A stretch of DNA of 64,000 nucleotides. It comes from Tabrizicola sp. (GTDB lineage Bacteria > Pseudomonadota > Alphaproteobacteria > Rhodobacterales > Rhodobacteraceae). The DNA is taken from NCBI RefSeq assembly GCF_016793705.1, contig NZ_JAEULO010000052.1, positions 62,001 through 126,000 of the forward strand. Reading direction: 5' to 3'. The translations under genes and the position numbers were made by a program. Below are positions 45,208 to 53,973 of this stretch, piece after piece. The notes beneath the pieces are model-generated. The model worked only from the letters and a program-made list of their open reading frames with translations, was not told where the DNA came from and did no database searches. Position 1 is the first letter of the stretch; every line of letters begins with the position of its first letter.

Positions 45208-45281
45208 CCTTTCGAATTCCTTAACGTTCGCAATCAAGATATTGATTTTGCGTAGAAATCAAGAAATGTCCACCGTGGACA
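45208..45281 (-). repeat. Composite palindrome element, copy 2
   Basis: On the minus strand: palindrome TGTCCACGGTGGACA (45281-45267), 20 bp, ATCAATATCTT (45246-45236), 10 bp, GTTAAGG, 5 bp, GAAAGG. TTAA is at 45224-45221; the second tetramer after 7 bp is GAAA. It begins 1 bp after the efp stop codon, on the efp strand, with the terminator hairpin right beyond it. Confidence 0.85.
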
Positions 45282-45282
45282 G

Positions 45283-45849
45283 TCAGTCCTTCGCGCGCTC
45301 GACATAGCTGTCATCATCAGTGTTGATCACGATCCGCGTGCCCGGCCCGATATGGGGGGGCACCATGACCCGCAGCCCATTCGAGGTCATCGCCGGCTTG
45401 TAGGACGACGAGGCCGTCTGCCCCTTCACCACCGGCTCGGTCTCGGTGATCTCGACGGTGATCTTCTGCGGGACTTCGAGGGCGATCGGAACCCCGTCGA
45501 AGGTCTTCACGTAGCAGCGCATCCCTTCCTGGAGGTAGGGCTTGTTCGCCCCCATGATGTCCTCGGTGACGACGACCTGTTCGTAGGTGGTCGGCTCCAT
45601 GAAGTGGAACCCCTCGCCGTCTTCATAGAGGTAGTCATACTCCCGCTCGTCGACGGTGGCCTTCTCGACCATCTCGGTCGTCCGCCACCGCTCGGAGACC
45701 TTCACCCCGTCCGAAATCCGCCGCATGTCGACCGAGGTCGTGGGCGTGCCCTTGCCGGGGTGGAAGTTCGAGGCGGTGAGCACGACGTAGAGTTTGCCGT
45801 CCATCTCGACGACGTTGCCCTTGCGCAAGCTGGAGGCGATGACTTTCAA
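45283..45849 (-). CDS. efp: Translation elongation factor P
   Basis: Relieves ribosomes stalled at consecutive prolines. The 188-residue protein has the three beta domains of EF-P; the modifiable lysine is Lys33 in [15 protein letters not shown], the lysine type that EpmA beta-lysylates, and epmA is the divergent neighbour. Other family segments are [15 protein letters not shown] and the C-terminal [24 protein letters not shown] in pieces. The gene is 85 bp from epmA, and its stop is 1 bp from the palindrome of copy 2. Confidence 0.97.
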   Translation of the reverse strand: MKVIASSLRKGNVVEMDGKLYVVLTASNFHPGKGTPTTSVDMRRISDGVKVSERWRTTEMVEKATVDEREYDYLYEDGEGFHFMEPTTYEQVVVTEDIMGANKPYLQEGMRCYVKTFDGVPIALEVPQKITVEITETEPVVKGQTASSSYKPAMTSNGLRVMVPPHIGPGTRIVINTDDDSYVERAKD

Positions 45850-45934
45850 AGGTCTGGTCCTTGTGAATGGGGGCCTGGTCCCCTAGACCGGCCTTTGCCC
45901 GCGCGCCCTAACCCATCCCAACCGGAAATTCCAG

Positions 45935-46975
45935 ATGAATCCCGCATCCCCTTGGTGGACGCCCCGCGTTCACGGCGACCGTCGTCCGCTGCTTTTGACC
46001 CGCAACCGCATCCAGGCGGCGATCCGGGGCTGGCTGGCGGGGGAGGGCTTCACCGAGGTCGATCCCGCCGCGCTGGCGATCAGCCCGGGGAACGAGGCAC
46101 ATCTGCACGGGTTCCGGACCGAGGTGATCGGGAATGACGGGGTGGGGCGGACCATGTATTTCCACACTTCGCCTGAGTTCGCGATGAAGAAGCTCTTGGC
46201 GGCGGGGGAGCGGCGAATCCATGCCTTCTCCCACGTCTGGCGGAACCGGGAGCGGGGGGTGCTGCATTCGCCGGAGTTCACGATGCTGGAATGGTATCGG
46301 GTGGGTGAGGGATATGAGACCTTGATGGTCGATACGGTCGCCTTCCTTCGCCTCGCGGCGCGGGAGGCGGGGGCCGCGATCCTGCGGTTCCGGGACCGGG
46401 CCTGCGATCCGTTTCTGGAGCCGGAGCGGGTTTCGGTGGCCGAGGCCTTCGCGGCCCATGCCGGGGTGGACCTGTTGGCCTCGATCCGGGGGGACGGGAC
46501 GACGGATGCGGGGCGGCTCGGGGCCGAACTGGACCGGATCGGGGTCAGGCGTGCTTCGGATGATACTTGGTCGGACATGCTGAGCCGGGTGTTGTCGGAA
46601 AAGGTGGAGCCGAAACTGGGGCTGGGGCGGGTGACGATCCTGGACCGCTATCCGGCGGCGGAGGCGGCGCTGGCGAGGCGCGTGCCGGGGGATGCGCGGG
46701 TGGCGGAGCGGTTCGAGGTCTATGGCTGCGGGGTGGAACTGGCGAACGGGTTCGGGGAACTGACCGACGCGGGCGAGCAGCGGCGACGGTTCGAGGCGGA
46801 GATGGCCGAGAAGGCCCGGGTCTACGGGGAGAGCTATCCGCTGGACGAGGATTTCCTGGCTGCGCTGTCGATCATGCCCCCGGCGGCGGGGATCGCGATG
46901 GGGTTCGACCGGGTGGTGATGCTGGCCACGGGCGCCCCCCGGATCGAGGAGGTGATGTGGACGCCGGTGCCGTGA
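45935..46975 (+). CDS. epmA: Elongation factor P beta-lysyltransferase (PoxA/GenX)
   Basis: A class II lysyl-tRNA synthetase paralogue that attaches (R)-beta-lysine to EF-P Lys33. The 346-residue protein covers only the catalytic core, without the N-terminal anticodon domain of LysS. Motif 2 FSHVWRNRERGVLHSPEFTM and motif 3 MPPAAGIAMGFDRVVMLAT are complete. The partner aminomutase EpmB is not in the window. Divergent to efp. It ends with TGA 2 bp before copy 3 of the composite repeat. Codons are strongly GC-rich (many CGG), in contrast to the AT-rich repeat behind it. Confidence 0.95.
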   Translation: MNPASPWWTPRVHGDRRPLLLTRNRIQAAIRGWLAGEGFTEVDPAALAISPGNEAHLHGFRTEVIGNDGVGRTMYFHTSPEFAMKKLLAAGERRIHAFSHVWRNRERGVLHSPEFTMLEWYRVGEGYETLMVDTVAFLRLAAREAGAAILRFRDRACDPFLEPERVSVAEAFAAHAGVDLLASIRGDGTTDAGRLGAELDRIGVRRASDDTWSDMLSRVLSEKVEPKLGLGRVTILDRYPAAEAALARRVPGDARVAERFEVYGCGVELANGFGELTDAGEQRRRFEAEMAEKARVYGESYPLDEDFLAALSIMPPAAGIAMGFDRVVMLATGAPRIEEVMWTPVP

Positions 46976-46977
46976 TC

Positions 46978-47052
46978 TGTCCACGGTGGACAGAAATGGA
47001 GACTTTTGAAATCAATGGCTTGGCTGCGGACGTTAGGGGTTTCTTAGGGTTC
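46978..47052 (+). repeat. Composite palindrome element, copy 3
   Basis: Palindrome TGTCCACGGTGGACA (46978-46992), 18 bp, ATCAATGGCTT (47011-47021), 10 bp, GTTAGGG, 5 bp, TTAGGGTT. TTAG (47033-47036), 7 bp, TTAG (47044-47047). It begins 2 bp after the epmA stop codon, on the epmA strand; together with copy 2 it brackets efp-epmA with both copies pointing outward. Confidence 0.88.
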
Positions 47053-47075
47053 TAGCGTCGTCCCCCCACCCCCGG

Positions 47076-47256
47076 CCCCTCTCCACGGAGGGGGAGGGGA
47101 GGCGCCTGGCGCATCTTGCGGTTTTGTCGGGATGCGATGTGCCTGGCTTTGCCCTCGGAGCCTCCGGCGGGGATATTTGCGCCAGTATGAAAGGCTGTGA
47201 GGGGGGCGGGTGCGGGCGCCTCCGGCGGGGATATTTAGGGCAAAGATGAAAGGCTG
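47076..47256. repeat. Repeat-rich epmA-argC gap: GC hairpin and two CCTCCGGCGGGG units
   Basis: The 375-bp gap behind epmA has no gene. After composite copy 3 comes a GC hairpin (CCCCTCTCC at 47076-47084 pairing with GGGGGAGGGG at 47090-47099). Two direct copies of a 37-38 bp unit follow at 47161-47197 and 47219-47256: both start CCTCCGGCGGGGATATTT and end ATGAAAGGCTG, with a variable middle (GCGCCAGT and AGGGCAAAG). Similar units are frequent in Rhodobacteraceae intergenic DNA, generally behind genes. Confidence 0.75.
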
Positions 47257-47350
47257 ACGCCGGAATTGTGCCGGTTACGCCCAGTGGTCTTGCATTGGGG
47301 GCGTGAGGGGCGCAAAGAGGGCGCGTTTCGTTTGCAGGGAAACCCATGCC

Positions 47351-48379
47351 ATGACCCATCGCATCGCCATCCTCGGGGCCTCGGGCTATACGGGCGCCGA
47401 GCTGGTCCGCCTGATCGCGACGCATCCGTCGATGCAGATCGTAGCGCTGTCGGCGGACCGCAAGGCGGGGATGGCGATGGCGGAGGTGTTTCCGTTCCTG
47501 CGGCATCTGGACCTGCCGAAGCTTCAGAAGATCGACGAGATCGATTTTTCCAATGTGGACCTGTGCTTCTGCGCGCTGCCGCATGCGACGACGCAGGAGG
47601 TGGTGGCGAAGCTGCCGAAGAACCTGCGGATCGTCGACCTGTCCGCCGACTTCCGGCTGCGCGATCCGACGGAATACGAGAAATGGTATGGCCAGCCGCA
47701 TACGGCGGTGGAGATCCAGAAGGAGGCGGTCTACGGGCTGACCGAGTTCTACCGCGAAGAGATCAAATCCGCGCGGCTGGTGGCGGGGACCGGGTGCAAT
47801 GCGGCGACGGGGCAGTTCGCGCTGCGGCCCTTGATCGCGGCGGGCTGCATCGACCTCGACGATATCCTGATCGACCTGAAGGCCGGGGTTTCGGGGGCCG
47901 GGCGGTCCTTGAAGGAGAACCTGCTTCACGCGGAATTGTCCGGGGGGACGCATACCTATTCGGCGGGCGGCAAGCACCGGCATCTGGGCGAGTTCGACCA
48001 GGAGTTCTCCAAGATCGCCGGGCGTCCCATCCGGGTGCAGTTCACGCCGCATCTTCTGCCGATGAACCGGGGCATCCTGGCCACGGTCTATGTGAAGGGG
48101 GATGCGAAGGCCGTGCATCAGGTGCTTGAAAAGGCTTATGAAAGCGAGCCCTTCCTGCAGGTGCTGCCCTTCGGCGCGCTGCCCTCGACCCGCGACATCG
48201 CGGGGTCGAACTTCTGCCATCTGGGGGTGATCGGCGACCGGGTGCCGGGGCGTGCGGTGGTGGTGGCCGTGCTGGACAACCTGACCAAGGGGTCCAGCGG
48301 ACAGGCGATCCAGAACGCGAACCTGATGCTGGGGCTGCCGGAGTCGGAAGGGCTGATGCTGGCGCCGGTTTTCCCGTGA
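47351..48379 (+). CDS. argC: N-acetyl-gamma-glutamyl-phosphate reductase
   Basis: Third step of arginine synthesis, reducing N-acetylglutamyl phosphate with NADPH. The 342-residue protein has the nucleotide-binding [15 protein letters not shown] and the catalytic Cys in [13 protein letters not shown] (residue about 150), and [18 protein letters not shown] with the conserved His. ATG 47351 ([12 protein letters not shown]) is the natural start; the frame from 47303 extends into the repeat gap. argS follows a few genes later, but the other arginine biosynthesis genes are not here. Confidence 0.97.
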   Translation: MTHRIAILGASGYTGAELVRLIATHPSMQIVALSADRKAGMAMAEVFPFLRHLDLPKLQKIDEIDFSNVDLCFCALPHATTQEVVAKLPKNLRIVDLSADFRLRDPTEYEKWYGQPHTAVEIQKEAVYGLTEFYREEIKSARLVAGTGCNAATGQFALRPLIAAGCIDLDDILIDLKAGVSGAGRSLKENLLHAELSGGTHTYSAGGKHRHLGEFDQEFSKIAGRPIRVQFTPHLLPMNRGILATVYVKGDAKAVHQVLEKAYESEPFLQVLPFGALPSTRDIAGSNFCHLGVIGDRVPGRAVVVAVLDNLTKGSSGQAIQNANLMLGLPESEGLMLAPVFP

Positions 48380-48384
48380 GGGGC

Positions 48385-48406
48385 GCCGGGCTGAAGCCCG
48401 GCCTAC
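48385..48406 (-). repeat. REP-like GTAGG hairpin, copy 5
   Basis: On the minus strand GTAGGCCGGGCTTCAGCCCGGC: a perfect 8-bp stem (GCCGGGCT) with two-base loop, 5 bp after the argC stop. It differs from copy 4 only by compensated bases in the stem. Confidence 0.75.
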
Positions 48407-48486
48407 GGGTCTTGTCCCTTGATTCTGGTCAAGGCGCGCCCACCTTGGACGTGGCATAGGCCGGGCGTCGGCAAGGGATGCAAGCG

Positions 48487-48969
48487 ATGAGTGGCAAGCA
48501 GGAGTTCCGGGGTCTGAAGGGCCTGAAGAAGCAACGGCGCATCCAGGTGATTGCGCTGGCTGCGGTGGCGCTTCTGGGGGCGACGGGGCTTGTCGGCTAT
48601 GCGATGCGCGACGGGATCAACTATTTCCGCAGCCCGAGCCAGGTTATGACCGAGCCGCCACGCGAAGGCGAGACTTTCCGGATCGGCGGGCTGGTCGTCG
48701 AGGGGTCTATCAAGCGCGGCGAGGGGACGGAAGTGGCCTTCGCGGTGACGGACACCAATGCCACCGTGCCTGTGCGTTATACCGGGGTTCTGCCGGACCT
48801 CTTCGGCGAGGGGCAGGGAATGATCGCGCTTGGCAAGATGGAAGGCGATACCTTCGTTGCGACCGAAGTGCTGGCCAAGCATGACGAGACCTACATGCCG
48901 AAGGAAGTGGTCGACGCGCTGAAGGAGCAGGGCGTCTACGTCGACCCGAACGCCAAGCCCGCCAGCTGA
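48487..48969 (+). CDS. ccmE: Cytochrome c-type biogenesis heme chaperone CcmE
   Basis: Periplasmic, membrane-anchored heme carrier of cytochrome c maturation system I. The 160-residue protein has a cytoplasmic Lys/Arg-rich start, one transmembrane helix (about 22-40, IQVIALAAVALLGATGLVGYA) and an OB-fold domain with FRIGGLVVEGSIKRGEG, VPVRYTGVLPDLFGEGQGM and the covalent heme site EVLAKHDETYMP (His). ATG 48487 is preferred to 48478 because it has AAGGG at a good distance. The other ccm genes are not in the window. Confidence 0.95.
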   Translation: MSGKQEFRGLKGLKKQRRIQVIALAAVALLGATGLVGYAMRDGINYFRSPSQVMTEPPREGETFRIGGLVVEGSIKRGEGTEVAFAVTDTNATVPVRYTGVLPDLFGEGQGMIALGKMEGDTFVATEVLAKHDETYMPKEVVDALKEQGVYVDPNAKPAS

Positions 48970-49038
48970 GCGCGCGCTGCGGCAGGGCGGCGTTAAGGCT
49001 GGCCTGCGAGGCTTGCCCCCGAGTTGAAGGGGGTGCCC

Positions 49039-49650
49039 ATGCCGAATGTCCGGGAGATTGCCGAAGAGATCGTGGTCCGCGAGGGGGGCTTCGTGAACGA
49101 CCCGGACGATCCGGGGGGTGCGACGAACCACGGGGTGACGATCGGGACGCTGCGGCGGCTGGGGATCGACGTGAACCGGGATACGCGGATCGACGTGGTC
49201 GATGTGAAGGCCTTGTCGCAGAAGCAGGCGGTGGAGATCTACCTCAAGTACTATTTCGAGGTGCCGGGGATCGGGGCCTTGCCGGAGCCGGTGCAGGCCT
49301 CGGTCTTCGATATGTATGTGAATGCAGGCGGCAATGCGGTGAAGATCCTGCAGCGACTCGTGACCGACATGGGCTTTCCCTGCGAGGCGGATGGCGAGAT
49401 CGGGCCGCAGACCATTCGCGCGGCGCAAGGAGCGTTCGAGGCGGCGCCGTCGCATCTGGTCGATGCTTACGGGATCGCGCGGCGGAACTATTATTACGCT
49501 TTGGCGGACAAGCGGCCGGCCAGCCGAAAATATGCCCGGGCGAAGGATGGCGGCAAGGGCGGCTGGATCAGGCGGGCCGAGGCCTTCATCGCGCCGAAGT
49601 ATCATCTGACGGCGGCGCAGCACGCGGCGCGGGTGGCAGCATGGGCGTGA
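49039..49650 (+). CDS. GH108 N-acetylmuramidase endolysin, GTA lysis type
   Basis: Cleaves peptidoglycan glycan strands, releasing particles from cells. The 203-residue protein has the GH108 signature VVREGGFVNDPDDPGGATNHG, with the catalytic Glu in EGGF (residue 15), and the peptidoglycan-binding 3-type region LVDAYGIARRNYYYALA. It has no signal peptide, so it needs a holin to reach the wall, and one follows with a 10-bp overlap. In Rhodobacter capsulatus the endolysin-holin pair for gene transfer agent release lies away from the structural cluster, as here. ATG 49039; a longer frame from 49024 is possible. Confidence 0.9.
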   Translation: MPNVREIAEEIVVREGGFVNDPDDPGGATNHGVTIGTLRRLGIDVNRDTRIDVVDVKALSQKQAVEIYLKYYFEVPGIGALPEPVQASVFDMYVNAGGNAVKILQRLVTDMGFPCEADGEIGPQTIRAAQGAFEAAPSHLVDAYGIARRNYYYALADKRPASRKYARAKDGGKGGWIRRAEAFIAPKYHLTAAQHAARVAAWA

Positions 49651-50111
49651 TCGGCAAGCTGATCGGTTCTCCGGCGGCGGTAAGCGCGCTGGGCGAGGCG
49701 GCGCAGGGGGTGGCGGAGGTCTTCCTGCCCTCGGCGACGAAGAAGATGGAACTGTCGGCCGAGGCGCAGATGGCGGCGCTGCGGCAGCTGGGGGAGGAGT
49801 ATCAGCACCCCGCGCTGAGCTGGTTCGACCGGCTGGTGAACGGGCTGAACCGGTTGCCGCGACCGTTTCTGGCTTTCGGGACGCTGGGGCTGTTCACCTA
49901 TGCCATGGTCGACCCGGAGGCCTTTGCCAGGCGGATGGTGGGGCTGAATGCGGTGCCGGAGCCGCTGTGGTGGCTTCTGGGCGCCATCGTGGCGTTCTAT
50001 TTCGGGGCGCGGGAGACGCATTATTTCCGCTCGCGCGGGGTGGTGTCGCCCTTTGCGGCAGGTGGCGCGGCGGAGGAGAATGCGGCGCTGGAGGACTGGC
50101 GGCAGGGGTGA
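49641..50111 (+). CDS. GTA-type holin (GTA_holin_3TM family)
   Basis: Forms the membrane lesion through which the endolysin passes. The 156-residue protein fits the 3TM holin family named after gene transfer agents: an amphipathic N-terminal half with the segment LGEAAQGVAEVFLPSATKK, then a helix near 71-90 (FLAFGTLGLFTYAMV) and a second near 108-124 (WWLLGAIVAFYFGARE), followed by a polar tail. The start overlaps the endolysin stop by 10 bp. It ends 69 bp before argS. Confidence 0.9.
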   Translation: MGVIGKLIGSPAAVSALGEAAQGVAEVFLPSATKKMELSAEAQMAALRQLGEEYQHPALSWFDRLVNGLNRLPRPFLAFGTLGLFTYAMVDPEAFARRMVGLNAVPEPLWWLLGAIVAFYFGARETHYFRSRGVVSPFAAGGAAEENAALEDWRQG

Positions 50112-50180
50112 TCCCCCTGCCTCTTCTTGACCTCTGACCGGGCCTCTGGCATGGCCTTTGGCATCAGAGGATGTGATCAA

Positions 50181-51923
50181 ATGAACCTGTTCGCCGATAT
50201 CCGTGAGCTTGTGGTGGCCGAGCTTGAGGCGCTGATGGCCTCGGGCGGGTTGCCCTCGGGGCTGGACCTTGCCGGGGTCGCGGTGGAGCCGCCGCGCGAT
50301 GCGGGGCATGGCGAGATGGCGACCAATGCGGCGATGGTGCTGGCGAAGCCTGCGGGGATGCAGCCCCGCGCGATTGCCGATGCGCTGGCGGCGCGGCTGA
50401 TGGCGGACCCGCGCGTGGCGGGGGCGGATGTGGCGGGGCCGGGGTTCCTGAACCTGCGGCTGCAGCCTTCGGCCTGGCAGGGGCTGGTGCGGGACGTGCT
50501 GGAGCAGGGGGAGGCATATGGCCGGTCCGCGCTGGGGCAGGGGCGCCGCGTGAACGTGGAGTTCGTGAGCGCCAACCCGACGGGGCCGATGCATGTGGCG
50601 CATGCGCGGGGGGCGGTGGTGGGGGATGCGCTGGCCTCGCTCTTGGACTTCGCGGGCTATGCGGTCACGCGGGAGTATTACATCAACGATGGCGGGGGGC
50701 AGGTCGACGTGCTGGCGCGGTCGGCCTATGAGCGCTATCGCGAGGCGAACGGGTTGTCGCCCGAGATCGCAGAGGGGCTTTATCCGGGGGATTACCTGAT
50801 CCCGGTGGGCGAGGCGTTGAAGGCCATGCATGGCGACCGTTTGCTCGATATGCCGGAGAGCGAGTGGCTGGCGGAGGTGCGGGTCTTTGCCACCGACATG
50901 ATGATGGCGATGATCCGGCACGACCTCGCGGCTCTGGGCGTGGAGATGGATGTCTATTCGTCCGAAAAGGCGCTGTACGGGACGGGCCAGATCGAGGCGG
51001 CGCTGGAGCGGCTGAAGGGCCTGGGGCTAATCTATACCGGCGTGCTGGAGCCGCCGAAGGGCAAGGCGCCGGAGGATTGGGAGGCGCGGGAGCAGACGCT
51101 GTTCCGGTCGACCGCGTTCGGGGACGACCAGGACCGGCCGGTGCAGAAGTCGGACGGCTCTTGGACCTATTTTGCGCCGGATATCGCGTACCACTGGAAC
51201 AAGGTGGAGCGCGGGTTCGACGAGCTGATCAACATCTTCGGGGCGGACCATTCGGGCTATGTGAAGCGGCTGAAGGCGGTGGTGGCGGCGCTGTCGGAGA
51301 ACCGGGTCAGCCTGGATATCAAGCTGATCCAGCTGGTGAAGCTGCTGAAGGGTGGGCAGATCGTCAAGATGTCGAAGCGGGCGGGGACTTTCGTCACGCT
51401 CCGCGACCTGATCGACGAGGTGGGGCCGGATGTCGTCCGCTTCGTCATGCTGACACGGAAGAACGACGTGGCGCTGGACTTCGACTTCGACAAGGTGACG
51501 GAGCAGTCGAAGGACAACCCGGTTTTCTATGTGCAATATGCCAATGCGCGGGTGAACTCGATCCTGCGCAAGGCGCGCGAGGCGGGGCTGGATGTGAGCG
51601 ATGCCTCGCTTTCCGCCGCGCATCTGGCGCATCTGGGGCACGAGGCCGAGATGGGCGTGATCCGCAAGCTGGGCGAATGGCCCCGGCTGGTGGAGATTGC
51701 CGCCAAGGGGCACGAGCCGCACCGGGTGGCCTTCTACCTGTATGAACTGGCGTCGGACTTTCACGGGCTCTGGAACCGGGGCAACGAAGACGACAGCTTG
51801 CGGTTCCTCCAGGGGGATACCGCAAAATCTCAGGCGAAAATCGCCCTTGCCCGGGCCGTGGGCGTTGTTATTTGCGCAGGCCTTGGTATCCTTGGCGTGA
51901 CTCCGGTCGAGGAAATGCGCTGA
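50181..51923 (+). CDS. argS: Arginyl-tRNA synthetase
   Basis: Charges tRNA-Arg. The 580-residue class I synthetase has the N-terminal additional domain (about 1-110), the HIGH-type signature [20 protein letters not shown] (HVAH), the KMSKS-like loop [18 protein letters not shown] and a DALR anticodon domain at the C-terminus. ATG 50181 ([11 protein letters not shown]) fits the family; a frame opening at 50127 is not supported. Possibly first gene of the operon argS-SPOR-nagZ-scpA-scpB, in which the next genes follow with short gaps or overlaps. Confidence 0.97.
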   Translation: MNLFADIRELVVAELEALMASGGLPSGLDLAGVAVEPPRDAGHGEMATNAAMVLAKPAGMQPRAIADALAARLMADPRVAGADVAGPGFLNLRLQPSAWQGLVRDVLEQGEAYGRSALGQGRRVNVEFVSANPTGPMHVAHARGAVVGDALASLLDFAGYAVTREYYINDGGGQVDVLARSAYERYREANGLSPEIAEGLYPGDYLIPVGEALKAMHGDRLLDMPESEWLAEVRVFATDMMMAMIRHDLAALGVEMDVYSSEKALYGTGQIEAALERLKGLGLIYTGVLEPPKGKAPEDWEAREQTLFRSTAFGDDQDRPVQKSDGSWTYFAPDIAYHWNKVERGFDELINIFGADHSGYVKRLKAVVAALSENRVSLDIKLIQLVKLLKGGQIVKMSKRAGTFVTLRDLIDEVGPDVVRFVMLTRKNDVALDFDFDKVTEQSKDNPVFYVQYANARVNSILRKAREAGLDVSDASLSAAHLAHLGHEAEMGVIRKLGEWPRLVEIAAKGHEPHRVAFYLYELASDFHGLWNRGNEDDSLRFLQGDTAKSQAKIALARAVGVVICAGLGILGVTPVEEMR

Positions 51924-51997
51924 CGAAACGGCGCCCCGCCGGGCATGAGGCGTGAATGCGAGGGGCGGATCAACCACCCCGCAGGCAGGGGCAGCAG

Positions 51998-52981
51998 ATG
52001 GCGGACGCGGATCATGATTTCGGCGGCAGCTTCTCATCCGAGAGGCAGGCACCGCGACGGGGTGCCCGGGATGCTGCGGCTGCCGACAAGCTGCAACGGA
52101 AGGTCAACCTTGCCGGTGGCCTGACCTCGTTGGCGCTGGTCGTGGGCCTTGGCGTCTGGGGCTACAAACTGGCGGTGCGCGATGTGAACGGCGTGCCGGT
52201 CATTCAGGCGCTGGACGGACCGATGCGGATTTCGCCCGCCGATCCGGGGGGCGAGGTCACCGACAACCAGGGCCTTGCGGTGAACACGGTGGCCGCGGTG
52301 GGGATTGCCGCCCCGCCGCCGGAAAAGCTGGTGCTGGCCCCGCGCCCGGTCGAGCTTGCGCCCGAGGATACGGCGGGTCTGGGCGGTGCGCCGATGCCGG
52401 GCCTGTCCGAAGCTTCGGCTCCTTCGACCGCGTTGACGGCAGATGCCGATCTGGCGCTGGCAGCGGACCCGGCGACCGAGAGCGCCAACCCGACCGAAGT
52501 CGCGGTCGATGCGGCCCTCGCCGAGGCGCTGGGGGAAGTCCCCGGTGATGTGGCGATGGTCGATGATGTGACATTGGCCGAGGAAATGGCCGAGGCTGCA
52601 CCCGAGGGGGCGATCACCGTCTCGCCCCGTCCGAAGGCCCGGCCCGGCGCGCGCGAGGCTGTTGCGGCGGCTCCGGCGGAAGCGGTGGCGATGGCCGCAG
52701 TGAGCGAGGTGGACCCGGCGACGATTGCCCCCGGCACAAGGCTGGTGCAGTTCGGCACCTTCGACACCGCCGAGGAAGCGCGGGCGGAATGGATGCGCCT
52801 GCAAGGCCGGTTCGGCGAGCTGATGGCGGAAAAGGCGATGGTGGTGCAGCCGGCGGAAAGCGGCGGGCGCACCTTCTATCGCCTGCGCGCGCATGGCTTC
52901 GAGGGCGAGGATGACGCGCGGCGCTTCTGCTCGGCCTTCGTCAGCGAGAATGCGGTCTGCATTCCGGTGCCGCAGAAATGA
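51998..52981 (+). CDS. SPOR-domain membrane protein
   Basis: A 327-residue protein that should bind septal, denuded peptidoglycan. It has a charged cytoplasmic N-terminus (1-35), one transmembrane helix (about 36-56, GGLTSLALVVGLGVWGYKL), a low-complexity Ala/Pro/Glu linker (75-235) and a C-terminal SPOR domain (about 245-325) with RLVQFGTFDTAEEARAEW and FYRLRAHGFEGEDDARRFC. ATG 51998 with GGGGCAGC before it. Its stop overlaps nagZ by 4 bp. Confidence 0.92.
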   Translation: MADADHDFGGSFSSERQAPRRGARDAAAADKLQRKVNLAGGLTSLALVVGLGVWGYKLAVRDVNGVPVIQALDGPMRISPADPGGEVTDNQGLAVNTVAAVGIAAPPPEKLVLAPRPVELAPEDTAGLGGAPMPGLSEASAPSTALTADADLALAADPATESANPTEVAVDAALAEALGEVPGDVAMVDDVTLAEEMAEAAPEGAITVSPRPKARPGAREAVAAAPAEAVAMAAVSEVDPATIAPGTRLVQFGTFDTAEEARAEWMRLQGRFGELMAEKAMVVQPAESGGRTFYRLRAHGFEGEDDARRFCSAFVSENAVCIPVPQK

Positions 52982-53973
52982 CCGTGGGTCGCGGCGCCGT
53001 GATCTTCGGCTGCGCCGGGCCGAAGCTTCTGCCCGAGGAGCGCGCGTTCTTTCGCGAGACCGATCCGTTCGGCTTCATCGTCTTTGCCCGCAACATCGAG
53101 GACCCGACGCAGTTGCGGCGACTGACGAGCGACTTGCGCGAGGCGGTGGGCCGGGATGCGCCAGTACTGGTGGATCAGGAGGGCGGACGTGTGCAGCGGC
53201 TGCGCGCGCCGCATTGGCGCGAATGGACGCCGCCCTTGGATACGGTGGACGGGGCGGGGTCGCTGGAGGCGGCAGAGCGGGTGATGCGGCTGCGCGCCAT
53301 GGTGATGGGGGCGGAACTGGCCAACGTCGGGATCGACGCCGACTGCATCCCGACGCTGGACGTGGTGCGGACCGGGACGCATCCCTTTCTGATGAACCGC
53401 TGCTACGGGCGCGACCCGGTGACGGTGGCGCGCATCGGGCGGGCGGTGGCCGAGGGGCTGATGGCGGGCGGCGTGCTGCCGGTGATGAAGCACATGCCGG
53501 GGCATGGGCTTTCCCACGTCGATACGCATCATGATTTGCCGACGGTGGATGCAAGCCATGAGGAGCTGACGGCGGTGGATTTCGCGCCGTTCCAGGCGCT
53601 GAACGACCTGCCGATGGCGATGACGGCGCATCTGGTCTTTGCGGCGCTGGATGCCGGACGGCCTGCGACCCAATCCCCGGAGATGATCCGGGTGATCCGG
53701 GAGGAGATCGGGTTCAGGGGCCTCCTCATGTCGGACGACCTGAACATGCAGGCGCTGTCGGGCACGCTGGCCGAACGCACGGCGCGGACGATCGCGGCGG
53801 GGGTGGACATCGCGCTCCACTGCAAGGGCGACATGGCCGAGATGGTTTCGGTTGCTGGGGCGGCGGGGGTGATGGGGCCGGAGGCTCTCAAGCGGGCCGA
53901 GGCGGCGGTCGCGGCGCGGCGGCCTGCGACGCTGGACGTCGAGGCGGCGCTGGCAGAGCTGGCGCATGGCTGA
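52978..53973 (+). CDS. nagZ: Beta-N-acetylhexosaminidase (peptidoglycan recycling)
   Basis: Cytoplasmic GH3 enzyme that removes GlcNAc from anhydromuropeptides. The 331-residue protein has DPFGFIVFARNIEDPTQLR, the substrate loop DQEGGRVQRLR, the catalytic loop KHMPGHGLSHVDTHHDLP with its Asp-His dyad, and the nucleophile Asp in LLMSDDLNMQAL. It is full length. It overlaps the SPOR gene (ATGA) and the scpA start (8 bp). Cell-wall genes next to scpAB and argS are usual in alphaproteobacteria. Confidence 0.96.
   Translation: MTVGRGAVIFGCAGPKLLPEERAFFRETDPFGFIVFARNIEDPTQLRRLTSDLREAVGRDAPVLVDQEGGRVQRLRAPHWREWTPPLDTVDGAGSLEAAERVMRLRAMVMGAELANVGIDADCIPTLDVVRTGTHPFLMNRCYGRDPVTVARIGRAVAEGLMAGGVLPVMKHMPGHGLSHVDTHHDLPTVDASHEELTAVDFAPFQALNDLPMAMTAHLVFAALDAGRPATQSPEMIRVIREEIGFRGLLMSDDLNMQALSGTLAERTARTIAAGVDIALHCKGDMAEMVSVAGAAGVMGPEALKRAEAAVAARRPATLDVEAALAELAHG

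Noticed and set aside
46978-46992. ParB parS site or dif site
   Set aside because: parS has the form TGTTTCACGTGAAACA and dif has a conserved XerCD core; the palindrome here shares only the outer TGT...ACA and occurs 48 kb apart several times, not clustered near an origin.
45208-47052. Integron attC sites, since the composite repeat directly follows stop codons
   Set aside because: The GTTAGGG end looks like a GTTRRRY core, but no RYYYAAC partner is found at the other end, the palindrome lies at the wrong place, and no integrase is seen in the window.
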